NCBI GenBank assembly: GCA_902798915.1
Contig: CADBYM010000001.1
Span: forward strand, 186,001-250,000
Reading direction: 5' to 3'
Length of the DNA: 64,000 nt
From: an uncultured Coriobacteriaceae bacterium
GTDB lineage: Bacteria; Actinomycetota; Coriobacteriia; Coriobacteriales; Atopobiaceae
The notes under the pieces were generated by a model that worked only from the letters and a program-made list of their open reading frames with translations, was not told the DNA's origin and ran no database searches. A program made the position numbers and the translations under genes. Below, one piece after another: positions 32,857 to 40,517 of this stretch. The stretch's first letter is position 1, and each line of letters starts with the position of its first letter.

Positions 32857-35721
32857 ATGAAGCATAGACATGGCGTAGCGGCAAGGCTCTTTGCCGCAAC
32901 GTGTGCGCTGCTGATGGCTGTGGGCATGCTGATACCCACCGCCCAGAAGGCGCGCGCGGACGAATCGAGGTACTATATTTCTTTGGAGATGAGTGCGGCT
33001 AATTGGAGTGAAACATCGGGGGAGTATGGCGTCGTAGCGTCGTGGTCCGACAGCTATTACGACGATGATCCAAAGCATGACTTCACTGTCGCGGAGTACA
33101 AGAACAGTTTGGGAGAATCGTCATCGAGCCTGTCGCAAGAATGGTTGGCCTTGCTGAACCTGGACGATGCGGTGGGCGAGCATCCCGCAAACGGAGTCAA
33201 GGATTACCAGTTCTTTTCGCAGGAAGTGACATTGAATGGCGCGAAGAAGCGGGTCTGGATGTCGGCGAAAGCGTACGATTCGTACTACAAGGTCAACGCG
33301 GCGTCTGCTAGCAGCGACATGGGAACGGCGACGGTTACGTCCAATCCTGATGCCCGCGACGGTAGTTACAAGCCCGCAACCTCCATTGGAATTAAGGCGA
33401 ATTCCAAGCCCGGATACAAGTTCAAGCAGTGGAAGCTGTCGCTGACGAACTTCGAATCGGACGAGGTCAAGATCGCAGATGCGACCAGCGCAGAGACTAC
33501 GCTCAAGTTGGGCGATGATGCCAGTCCCGTATTATCTGCAGACAAGCCGAAGACGGTCACGGTGACGGCGGAGTTCGAGGCGATGACGTACCAGATTACC
33601 ACGGCCACAGACCCAGCCGACGGGAGTGGTGGCACGGTAAGCGTGAAGGTAGGCGGCGCCGCCGCGACAAGCGCCGAGACGGGCCAGACGGTTTCTGTCG
33701 ACGCCTCTCCGGCGACGGGATACACCCTCTCGTCGATAACGTACAAGTATGGGGAAAGCACGAAGCCCGTGGATATCACCGAGGCGAAGTCGTTCGCGAT
33801 GCCGGCTGGCGACACGACCGTAACGGCCAGTTTTGAGGCTGAGACGACCCCGGCACCGACCCCGACCCCAACACCGGCGACCTATACCGTCACCTTCGAC
33901 GCCAACGGCGGCAAGGGCACCATGGAGCCGCAGGAGGTGACGGAGGGTGTGGCGACCAAGCTCGCTTCCAACGATTTCACGCGCGCGGGCTACGACTTCA
34001 CCGGGTGGAACACCAAGGCGGACGGCTCCGGTGACTCCTACGACGACAGTCAGAGTGTGACGCTTGACGCGGACCTTGATCTCTACGCGCAGTGGGAGTC
34101 CGAACCGACGCCGACCCCGGATTCGGATCCAACCCCGACCCCGGATCCGGACCCGACCCCGACGCCGACCCCGAATCCGGACCCGACGCCGACGACGGAC
34201 CCGACCCAGGATTCGGACCCGACGCCGACGACGGACCCGACCCAGGATTCGGACCCAACCCCGACGCCGACCCCGACGACGGACCCGACCCCGACGACGG
34301 ACCCGACGCCGATGACTTACACCATCAAGGTGAAGAAGCCCAAGAATGGCACCGTTGTCGCGAGTGCCAAGAAGGCCGCTGCCGGCAAGAGCATCACCCT
34401 CACCGCCACCCCAGCGAAGGCCTGCCTCTTCAAGGCGTGGACGGTAACCGATGCCGATGGCAATACGATAAAGGTCAAGAGCGCGCTCAAGGCTCAGGCC
34501 GAGGGCGGTGCCAAGGTTGTCAAGGGCACATTCATCATGCCCGAAAGCGCTGTTACCGCGAGCGCGGTCTTTGAGGTAGAGCCGACCCCAACACCGGCGA
34601 CCCACACCGTCACCTTCGACGCCAACGGCGGCGAGGGCGTCATGGACCCGCAGAAGGTGACGGAGGGCACAGCGACCGAGCTCGCCTCCAACGAGTTCAC
34701 GCGCGCGGGCTACGGCTTCGTTGGCTGGAACACCAAGGCGAACGGCTCCGGCGACTCCTACGACGACACCGAGAGCGTGACGCTCGCGGCAGACCTTGCC
34801 CTCTACGCGCAGTGGGAGGCAGCTCCTGTCGCGACCCACACCATTACCTTCGACAAGAACTCTGACGAGGCGACTGGCTCCATGGACCCGCAGGTGGTTA
34901 CGGACGAGGTCGAGACGACGCTCAACTCCAATGCGTTCACGCGAGCGGGCTTCACCTTCGTGAGCTGGAATGCTGCTGCCGACGGCAGCGGTACCTCCTA
35001 CGCGAATGGAGCGAAGGTCACTGCAACCGGCGACCTGACCCTCTACGCGCAGTGGAGCAGGAACACGCATGAGGTACCGGCTCCCACGATGGGGACGAGT
35101 GTGGGCGGTTCCATCGTGTCGCGCTACACCGAGGTTACCTACACGATTACCCAGAGGATTCCGGCCGACACCGCGCAAGTCGGCATCTCATTTGACCTCT
35201 GTGAGACGATGTGCTACACCACGAACCCCGAGAACGTCGTTGTACGCACGGCTGACGGTGTCGAAGTCGCAGCAGCGAGGATTATCGACGGGCAGCACCT
35301 TGAGGTCGGCATTGACGATGCTGGCTGGCTGGCGAATCAAGATGTACAGATCTCCTTCTCCGCCAAGCTGCGCGATAACGCAAACCTTGCGCAGTACCTT
35401 AACGACGTGAGGAACACCGCTTCCATTCCATACCAGGCGCACACCCAGTTCTTGTACTCCGACGGCAACACGGCAACGGCGGAGTCGGCAATCGAGCGGC
35501 ACAAGTTCTCGATTCCCGTCGGCACCAAGTCTCCTACGACGGTTGTCGTGCGTGGCGCAACCACTCCCACCACTTCCAAGAGCAGCAGCTCCGGTACCTC
35601 CGGTAGTTCTAGCAGCTCCCTTGCCAAGACGGCTGATCCCACGTCGGCTGCAGGTGCTGTGGCAGCAGCCTTTACGGGCATGGCGGCTATCGCAGCTGGG
35701 CGTACTCGCAGGCGCCGGTAA
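32857..35721 (+). CDS. Secreted surface protein with InlB-type B repeats and proline-rich linker
   Basis: The 954-aa protein has a Sec signal (about 1-34, ending ARA). An N-terminal domain and a TVTVTAEFEAMTYQI beta-domain follow. Then come three Listeria-Bacteroides repeats, each with the TVTFDANGG...F-RAGY-F-GWNTKADGSG...LYAQWE pattern, interrupted by a PTPDP-rich stalk (about residues 415-487) and a second beta-domain (KVKKPKNGTVVASAKKAA). A C-terminal module resembles isopeptide-bonded fimbrial domains. It ends LAKTADPTS, then a hydrophobic helix and RTRRRR, a layout like a sortase signal with a non-canonical motif. Likely an adhesin. Start ATG 32857 has GGAGAG upstream. Confidence 0.82.
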   Translation: MKHRHGVAARLFAATCALLMAVGMLIPTAQKARADESRYYISLEMSAANWSETSGEYGVVASWSDSYYDDDPKHDFTVAEYKNSLGESSSSLSQEWLALLNLDDAVGEHPANGVKDYQFFSQEVTLNGAKKRVWMSAKAYDSYYKVNAASASSDMGTATVTSNPDARDGSYKPATSIGIKANSKPGYKFKQWKLSLTNFESDEVKIADATSAETTLKLGDDASPVLSADKPKTVTVTAEFEAMTYQITTATDPADGSGGTVSVKVGGAAATSAETGQTVSVDASPATGYTLSSITYKYGESTKPVDITEAKSFAMPAGDTTVTASFEAETTPAPTPTPTPATYTVTFDANGGKGTMEPQEVTEGVATKLASNDFTRAGYDFTGWNTKADGSGDSYDDSQSVTLDADLDLYAQWESEPTPTPDSDPTPTPDPDPTPTPTPNPDPTPTTDPTQDSDPTPTTDPTQDSDPTPTPTPTTDPTPTTDPTPMTYTIKVKKPKNGTVVASAKKAAAGKSITLTATPAKACLFKAWTVTDADGNTIKVKSALKAQAEGGAKVVKGTFIMPESAVTASAVFEVEPTPTPATHTVTFDANGGEGVMDPQKVTEGTATELASNEFTRAGYGFVGWNTKANGSGDSYDDTESVTLAADLALYAQWEAAPVATHTITFDKNSDEATGSMDPQVVTDEVETTLNSNAFTRAGFTFVSWNAAADGSGTSYANGAKVTATGDLTLYAQWSRNTHEVPAPTMGTSVGGSIVSRYTEVTYTITQRIPADTAQVGISFDLCETMCYTTNPENVVVRTADGVEVAAARIIDGQHLEVGIDDAGWLANQDVQISFSAKLRDNANLAQYLNDVRNTASIPYQAHTQFLYSDGNTATAESAIERHKFSIPVGTKSPTTVVVRGATTPTTSKSSSSGTSGSSSSSLAKTADPTSAAGAVAAAFTGMAAIAAGRTRRRR
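34101..34312 (+). repeat. Proline/threonine/aspartate codon repeat (stalk)
   Basis: Imperfect tandem 6-18 bp units based on CCGACGCCGACC and GACCCGACC encode PTPTPDSDPTPTPDP and variants. Copy number is likely to change by slippage, altering stalk length of the surface protein. Confidence 0.8.
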
Positions 35722-35752
35722 TCATAAGAGCGTACGACAGGTACGATTCCTT

Positions 35753-35786
35753 GGTGGGTCCGGTGCGCAGCGGCACCCGACCCACC
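35753..35786 (+). terminator. Terminator after the surface protein gene
   Basis: GGTGGGTC (35753-35760) pairs with GACCCACC (35779-35786), with a second internal stem GGTGC/GGCACC. GCGTGTTTT follows. Confidence 0.8.
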
Positions 35787-36022
35787 GCGTGTTTTGTGGG
35801 ATGATGGATTCCGGCGAGATGGACTATACGATTCTTGGCTTGGTGAGGGGGCGTTGCATGTCGCGTCGAGTGTTTCCATTTGCAGGCACCTCCTCTTGCC
35901 GCAGGGACCTCACGTCTGCAGCGGATTCTTGCATAGCATCAAACGTTGTCGCCAAGTTTGTAAATATCATTATCGGAACCTGCGCTATCATGTAACGATA
36001 CATTCCGCAGACAGGAGCTACC
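35787..36022 (+). promoter_or_regulatory. metA upstream region, possible structured leader
   Basis: A TATACGAT box near 35824-35831 would start a 5' leader of about 185 bases. GTGAGG (35843-35848) can pair with CCTCAC (35908-35913), enclosing smaller stems such as GGCA-N8-TGCC. A second candidate -10, TATCAT, lies near 35984. I do not see the conserved core of SAM-I, SAM-II or SAM-IV riboswitches. No gene is visible. Confidence 0.25.
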
Positions 36023-36994
36023 ATGCCCATAAACGTTGCCGACGGCTTGCCCGCAAAGAAGATTCTGCACGACGAACGCATCTTTGCCCTCGAGGACGAG
36101 GTCGCGCGCAATCAGCAGATTCGGCCCCTCAAGGTCGCGATTCTCAACCTCATGCCCACGAAGATCGAGACCGAGACCCAGATTCTGCGCCTCATCTCCA
36201 AGTCGCCGCTGCAGGTGGCCTGTGACTTCATGCGCGTGTCGAGCCATGAGTCAAAGAACGTCTCGGCGGATCACCTCGTCAAGTTCTACGATACCTTCGA
36301 GGCATTCGAGGGAAAGAACTACGATGGTCTCATCATTACGGGCGCGCCGGTGGAGCACCTCCCCTTCGAGGAAGTGGACTATTGGGACGAGTATCGCCGA
36401 ATCGTGGACTGGAGTCAGGAGCACGTCTTCTCGACGATGAACCTTTGTTGGGCGGCGCTTGCCACGTTGCACCACCTGTATGGCATCCGCAAGAAGCAAC
36501 TGCCTGCCAAGCTCTTCGGCGTCTTCCCACAACGCCTGTGCGATGAGTACAACTTCCTCACCAACGGCTTTGACGAGGTGCACAACATGCCCCACTCGCG
36601 CCATGCGGCCATTGAGGTCGGCGACCTTAACGAGCATCCTGAGCTCCAGGTGCTGAGCGAGGGCTTCCACACCGGTCCTGCCCTCATCGCCACGCGGGAC
36701 TTCCACGAGATCTACGTCACAGGTCACTTCGAGTACGGGCGCGACACCTTGGCGGATGAGTTCTGGCGGGACTTCCACCGTGGACTGCCCATCAAGGTGC
36801 CGCAGAACTACTTCCCTGACGACAACCCCGAGAACCAGCCCATCTTTACGTGGCGCGCGCACGCGAACCTGCTGTATCGCAACTGGCTCAATTGGGTCTA
36901 CCAGATGACCCCGTACGATTTGGCGCAGATACCTGCCGAAGTGGCAAGGCTTCACGCCGAGGCCGAAGCGCACAACGCCGTGGGCAAGTTCTAG
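36023..36994 (+). CDS. metA: Homoserine O-acyltransferase MetA, predicted acetyl-CoA type
   Basis: The 323-aa GATase-like enzyme of methionine synthesis has catalytic Cys142 (TMNLCWAAL), His235 and Glu237 (VTGHFEYG). Residue 111 is Glu (TGAPVEHLPF). In studied MetA enzymes Glu at this site selects acetyl-CoA and Gly selects succinyl-CoA, so the product is predicted to be O-acetylhomoserine. AGGAG lies just before ATG 36023. It stands alone between the surface protein and the ligase gene. Sulfhydrylation of acetylhomoserine would be the next step; that gene is not in the window. Confidence 0.93.
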   Translation: MPINVADGLPAKKILHDERIFALEDEVARNQQIRPLKVAILNLMPTKIETETQILRLISKSPLQVACDFMRVSSHESKNVSADHLVKFYDTFEAFEGKNYDGLIITGAPVEHLPFEEVDYWDEYRRIVDWSQEHVFSTMNLCWAALATLHHLYGIRKKQLPAKLFGVFPQRLCDEYNFLTNGFDEVHNMPHSRHAAIEVGDLNEHPELQVLSEGFHTGPALIATRDFHEIYVTGHFEYGRDTLADEFWRDFHRGLPIKVPQNYFPDDNPENQPIFTWRAHANLLYRNWLNWVYQMTPYDLAQIPAEVARLHAEAEAHNAVGKF

Positions 36995-37000
36995 GCGTGC

Positions 37001-37030
37001 CCAATCAGCGATTGGCATGATCGAAATGCC
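37001..37030 (+). terminator. Small double hairpin after metA
   Basis: CCAATC-AGC-GATTGG (37001-37015) is followed by GGCAT-N7-ATGCC (37014-37030), six bases after the metA stop. The stems are short and no U-tract follows; a moderate candidate. Confidence 0.4.
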
Positions 37031-37042
37031 TAACTCTGGGAA

Positions 37043-37128
37043 GGCGTGTACCCGACCCGCACGTCTCTAAGGAACGTCGCCTGCAAAGATGCTGGCATCA
37101 TCTATAATAGATTGGTTTTGTACACGCC
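37043..37128 (+). promoter_or_regulatory. Promoter of the acyl-CoA ligase gene flanked by a 9-bp inverted repeat
   Basis: A consensus TATAAT lies at 37103-37108. GGCGTGTAC (37043-37051) and its exact complement GTACACGCC (37120-37128) lie on either side, 68 bases apart. The second copy falls just after the expected start point and before the AAAGGAGG ribosome site. This suggests two operator half-sites or paired sites for one regulator. Confidence 0.5.
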
Positions 37129-37142
37129 AAAGGAGGCAATCT

Positions 37143-38777
37143 GTGATAGTTCCCGACATGCTTCGCCTCAACGCCGCGAAGTACCCCATGGAAGTCGCGC
37201 TTGTTGAGGTCAATCCCGAGCGTCAGGAAGACCGCCACATCACGTGGCGCGAGTACGACTTGGTGGAGACCACCGAAGACGAGCCGTATCGCCGCGACAT
37301 GACGTGGTCTGTCTTCGACGAGCGTTCCAACCGCGTGGCAAACCTGCTGCTCTCGCGCGGAGTGCACAAGGGCGACAAGGTGGCCATCCTTTTGTACAAC
37401 TGCATCGAATGGTTGCCCATCTACTTCGGCATCCTCAAGACCGGTGCGACGGCTGTGCCCCTGAACTTCCGCTACTCGTCCGACGAGATTGCCTACTGCA
37501 TGGACAAGGCGGACGTGGACGTGCTCTTCTTTGGTCCGGAGTTTATCGGGCGTGTGGAAGAGATCGTGCCACAGATTCAGACGGGCCGCCTGCTCTTCTA
37601 TGTGGGTGACGACTGCCCCACGTGGGCAGAGAGCTTCCGTGAGCTGGAGTCGCTCTGCTCGAGCCACGACCCTCAGATTCCGCTCTTCGCCGACGACGAT
37701 GCGGCCATCTACTTCAGCTCGGGCACGACGGGCTTTCCCAAGGCGATCCTGCACAATCACGAGAGCCTCACGCAGGCCGCCGAGATGGAGGCCATCCATC
37801 ACAACACCACGCACGACGACGTGTTTCTCTGCATTCCGCCGCTTTACCACACCGGGGCAAAGTTCCATTGGATGGGAAGTCTTGCGACGGGATCGAAGGC
37901 CGTGCTGTTGCGTGGTGTGAACCCCAAGTTCATCTTCGAGACGGTGAGCCGCGAGCACTGCACCATCGTGTGGCTGCTCGTTCCTTGGGTGCAAGACATC
38001 CTTGCCGCCATCGAGCGGGGCGACCTGCGGCTCGATGAGTACGAGCTCGACCAATGGCGCCTCATGCACGTCGGTGCGCAGCCGGTGCCCAAGAGCCTCA
38101 TTCAGCGTTGGAAGCAGGTCTTCCCACATCATGACTACGACACCAACTACGGTCTCTCGGAGTCCACGGGGCCTGGATGCGTGCACTTGGGCATCGAGAA
38201 CGTCGATCATGTTGGTGCCATCGGCGTGCCGGGATACCGCTGGGAGTGCAAGATCGTGGGTGAGGACGGCCATGAGGTGCGCCAGGGCGAGGTTGGCGAG
38301 TTGTGTGTGAAGGGCCCCGGCCTCATGACCTGCTACTACAACGATCCCGAGGCAACGGCCGAGACTCTCATCGACGGCTGGCTGCACACGGGCGATATGG
38401 CGCAGCAGGACGACGAGGGCTTCTATTGGCTCGTTGATCGCAAGAAGGACGTCATCATCACCGGTGGTGAGAACCTGTATCCCGTACAGATCGAGGACTT
38501 CCTCTCGGGCTACTTCGCCATTCAGGACGTGGCCGTCATCGGTCTGCCTGACGAGCGCTTGGGCGAGATTGCCGCCGCCATCATCGAGCTCAAGCCCGGT
38601 CGCAGCGCGACGGAGGAGGACATCAACCAGTATTGCGCCAAGCTGCCGCGCTACAAGCGCCCACGCAAGATCATCTTTGCCGACGTGCCACGAAACGCCA
38701 CGGGCAAGATCGAGAAGCCGCTCCTGAGGGAGCGCTATGGCGCCACCGGCCTCGTGGGCAAGGAGGCCAACGGCTAA
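37143..38777 (+). CDS. Acyl-CoA synthetase (AMP-forming, class I adenylating enzyme)
   Basis: The 544-aa ANL enzyme has the A3 P-loop YFSSGTTGFPKA, the A5-like NYGLSESTGPG, the A7/A8 hinge GWLHTGDMAQQDDEGFYWLV and DRKKDVIITGGENLYP, and the A10 lysine region PRNATGKIEKPLL. It activates a carboxylate as acyl-AMP and transfers it to CoA. The substrate (fatty, aromatic or bile acid) cannot be decided from sequence. An unusual acidic stretch (residues about 25-50, REYDLVETTEDEPYRRDMTW) lies near the N-terminus. GTG 37143 has AAAGGAGG six bases upstream. No beta-oxidation genes are adjacent. Confidence 0.87.
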   Translation: MIVPDMLRLNAAKYPMEVALVEVNPERQEDRHITWREYDLVETTEDEPYRRDMTWSVFDERSNRVANLLLSRGVHKGDKVAILLYNCIEWLPIYFGILKTGATAVPLNFRYSSDEIAYCMDKADVDVLFFGPEFIGRVEEIVPQIQTGRLLFYVGDDCPTWAESFRELESLCSSHDPQIPLFADDDAAIYFSSGTTGFPKAILHNHESLTQAAEMEAIHHNTTHDDVFLCIPPLYHTGAKFHWMGSLATGSKAVLLRGVNPKFIFETVSREHCTIVWLLVPWVQDILAAIERGDLRLDEYELDQWRLMHVGAQPVPKSLIQRWKQVFPHHDYDTNYGLSESTGPGCVHLGIENVDHVGAIGVPGYRWECKIVGEDGHEVRQGEVGELCVKGPGLMTCYYNDPEATAETLIDGWLHTGDMAQQDDEGFYWLVDRKKDVIITGGENLYPVQIEDFLSGYFAIQDVAVIGLPDERLGEIAAAIIELKPGRSATEEDINQYCAKLPRYKRPRKIIFADVPRNATGKIEKPLLRERYGATGLVGKEANG

Positions 38778-38804
38778 AGGTCGTAAATGCATGAAAGGAA
38801 CGTG

Positions 38805-38833
38805 CCCCCTCGCTCGTGTATAGGGCGAGGGGG
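38805..38833 (+). terminator. Terminator after the acyl-CoA ligase gene
   Basis: CCCCCTCGC (38805-38813) pairs with GCGAGGGGG (38825-38833), followed by TACTTTC. Confidence 0.75.
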
Positions 38834-38900
38834 TACTTTCATGGAAATGGTTTTGGGTGAAGCGTACGGTGCGAGGGCATTCGAGGCGACGGCGCGGCGC

Positions 38901-38915
38901 TATGATACTCGCATG
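38901..38915 (+). promoter_or_regulatory. Putative leaderless promoter of the ECF sigma gene
   Basis: TATGAT (38901-38906) is followed by six bases and ATG 38913, with no Shine-Dalgarno sequence. The geometry is the same as at the DEAD-box gene and fits transcription starting at the ATG. Confidence 0.4.
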
Positions 38916-39413
38916 CGAACGAAGCGCGACATAGAGGGAACCATACGTCGGCATGCCGATACGGTCATGCGCGTGTGCTCCATCTACCTGCGCGATCAAG
39001 CCGACCGCGATGATGCGTTTCAGGAGACATTCCTACGGTATGCGCGTTATGAGCGCACGTTCAACGGAGACGAGCACCGCAAGGCATGGCTCATTCGCGT
39101 GGCGTCAAACGTGTGCAAGGACCAGCTGAAGAGTGCGGCGGCGCGCACCGAGTCGCTTGACGCGCTCGCCGACGAGGGCATGGTGCTTGCGGGCGACGAT
39201 GGAGAAGAGGCCCAGCGCTCGCTGGAGCGTTCCGATGTGCTCAAGGCGTTGCGCTCCATTGACGAGCGCTATGCCATCGTGCTGTATCTACGGTTCTACG
39301 AGAGCTATACCGCAGCACAGATCGGCAAGCTCCTAGGCATGCCCGAAAACACGGTGTACACGAACATCGCGCGCGGAAAGCGCCAGCTCAAGGGGGTGCT
39401 TGGCCGTGAGTGA
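38913..39413 (+). CDS. RNA polymerase sigma factor, ECF subfamily
   Basis: The 166-aa protein has sigma region 2 (HADTVMRVCSIYLRDQADRDD; QETFLRYARYERTF) and region 4 (SIDERYAIVLYLRFYE; YTAAQIGKLLGMPENTVYTN helix-turn-helix). There is no region 1 or 3, so it is of the ECF type. It redirects RNA polymerase to promoters of a stress or envelope regulon. ATG 38913 is chosen because the family begins here; the frame is open to 38787. It overlaps the following membrane protein by eight bases, the usual sigma/anti-sigma arrangement. Confidence 0.88.
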   Translation: MRTKRDIEGTIRRHADTVMRVCSIYLRDQADRDDAFQETFLRYARYERTFNGDEHRKAWLIRVASNVCKDQLKSAAARTESLDALADEGMVLAGDDGEEAQRSLERSDVLKALRSIDERYAIVLYLRFYESYTAAQIGKLLGMPENTVYTNIARGKRQLKGVLGRE

Positions 39414-40410
39414 GCACGATTGGGAGCTCGACCTTGAGGGCTTCGACTGGAGCGTCGCGACAGGGTCGGACGATTCGGGGCCCGCATCGGCAGACGACGC
39501 TGCATTCTCTGAGTTCTTCGCGCAGCTAGACGGGGTGCGGGCGAGTGACGAGGTGCGCGCCTCGGCCCTCAAGGCGATTCTTGCGGATGACGATGCGCCT
39601 ACGAGTGTCGTGCGCCCCAAAGCGGGAGGGGCGGGTACGAGCGGAAGGAAGAGACCGGCGCACCTCAGGCGCAGTCGCAGGTCCGCCTCCCCGCGTCCTC
39701 GTCGTCTGCGGCGGGTCGCCTTGGCGGCATGTCTGCTTCTGGTGCTTACAGTTGTCGGCGTCGGCTCATGGTTCCTGCCATTCTCGCAAGTGGCTGTCGC
39801 TCAGGATGATCTGAGCGTGGAGTTTGGCGTCAACTTGTATGGGGTCACCGTGACGGCGACGGCTGAGGGCGAGGTGAGCAAGAAGGTCGTCTCGCAAGCG
39901 TCGGTGAGCAACCGACGCTTCGAGGATGCCCTCAACCAGGTACTCGATACGTACGACAAGCTGCGGGCAGAGGGTGACGCTGGTGCAAGCGTCGGCGTGG
40001 TGACGGTGGACGTGAAGACCCCAGGAGGCATCGGTGGGGAGGGCCTGCGCCGAGAGGTGGAGGGTGCCGTTGCCGGCCGTGGCGGCAAGGGGCATCAAGC
40101 CTTGCCCCAGCAGGAAGCCTTGCCGCAGCAGGATTCAATGACGCAGCGGGATGAGGCCTCGCCACGGCAGGGTGAGGCCATGCAGCAGCATGGTCCCGAT
40201 GCGGGCGTGATGCAGGAGTCTGCACCGCACGACACCGTCGGGTGGGATGCCATGCCGCACGACGCCGCACCACAAGACGCCGTGCCGCAGTACGAGGCGT
40301 CTGGGGGAGAGGCCATGCGGGGGCCGGGACAGCAGGAACCTGGCTTCGAGCATGCGCCGGAGCAGAATGGCTTTGGCGCAAGGGCATCTGGGAACGGTCC
40401 CCGAGCCTAG
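39406..40410 (+). CDS. Putative transmembrane anti-sigma factor with Gln/His/Ala-rich tail
   Basis: GTG 39406 lies inside the sigma gene (8-bp overlap, AAGGGGG upstream). The 334-aa protein has an acidic cytosolic N-terminus (about 1-70) that could hold the sigma factor, then a very basic stretch and one membrane helix (about 104-124, LAACLLLVLTVVGVGSWFLP). A small extracytoplasmic beta-domain follows (SVEFGVNLYGVTVTATAEGE), resembling RsgI-type sensors. The long tail has repeated QQ, PQ and HD units (HQALPQQEALPQQDSMTQ). The pairing is inferred from overlap and topology. Confidence 0.7.
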   Translation: MSEHDWELDLEGFDWSVATGSDDSGPASADDAAFSEFFAQLDGVRASDEVRASALKAILADDDAPTSVVRPKAGGAGTSGRKRPAHLRRSRRSASPRPRRLRRVALAACLLLVLTVVGVGSWFLPFSQVAVAQDDLSVEFGVNLYGVTVTATAEGEVSKKVVSQASVSNRRFEDALNQVLDTYDKLRAEGDAGASVGVVTVDVKTPGGIGGEGLRREVEGAVAGRGGKGHQALPQQEALPQQDSMTQRDEASPRQGEAMQQHGPDAGVMQESAPHDTVGWDAMPHDAAPQDAVPQYEASGGEAMRGPGQQEPGFEHAPEQNGFGARASGNGPRA

Positions 40411-40452
40411 GTACGCCTTGACTGAAAGCTGCATATAGGGATGTTTGGGTAT

Positions 40453-40460
40453 GCTACAAT
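40453..40460 (+). promoter_or_regulatory. Extended -10 promoter of the c-di-GMP operon
   Basis: TGC-TACAAT (TACAAT at 40455-40460) is an extended -10 about 58 bases before the EAL gene. A -35 is not clear. It lies after the anti-sigma gene, so the operon probably has its own start. Confidence 0.45.
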
Positions 40461-40517
40461 CCGATAGTATCTGCCCGTAACCAAGTATCATTGCGACGCC
40501 CAGACAGGAGTGGCGCC

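Noticed and set aside
34101..34312. Regular short repeats that could suggest a CRISPR array
   Set aside because: Units are codon multiples in an open frame encoding a Pro/Thr/Asp stalk; no unique spacers.
35820..35930. SAM riboswitch before metA
   Set aside because: No conserved SAM-I, SAM-II or SAM-IV core; only a general helix is possible, kept as a weak finding.
37098..38999. Long open frame antisense to the acyl-CoA ligase (633 codons)
   Set aside because: The plus-strand ligase has complete family motifs; the antisense frame encodes a His/Ala/Arg-rich sequence with no domain.
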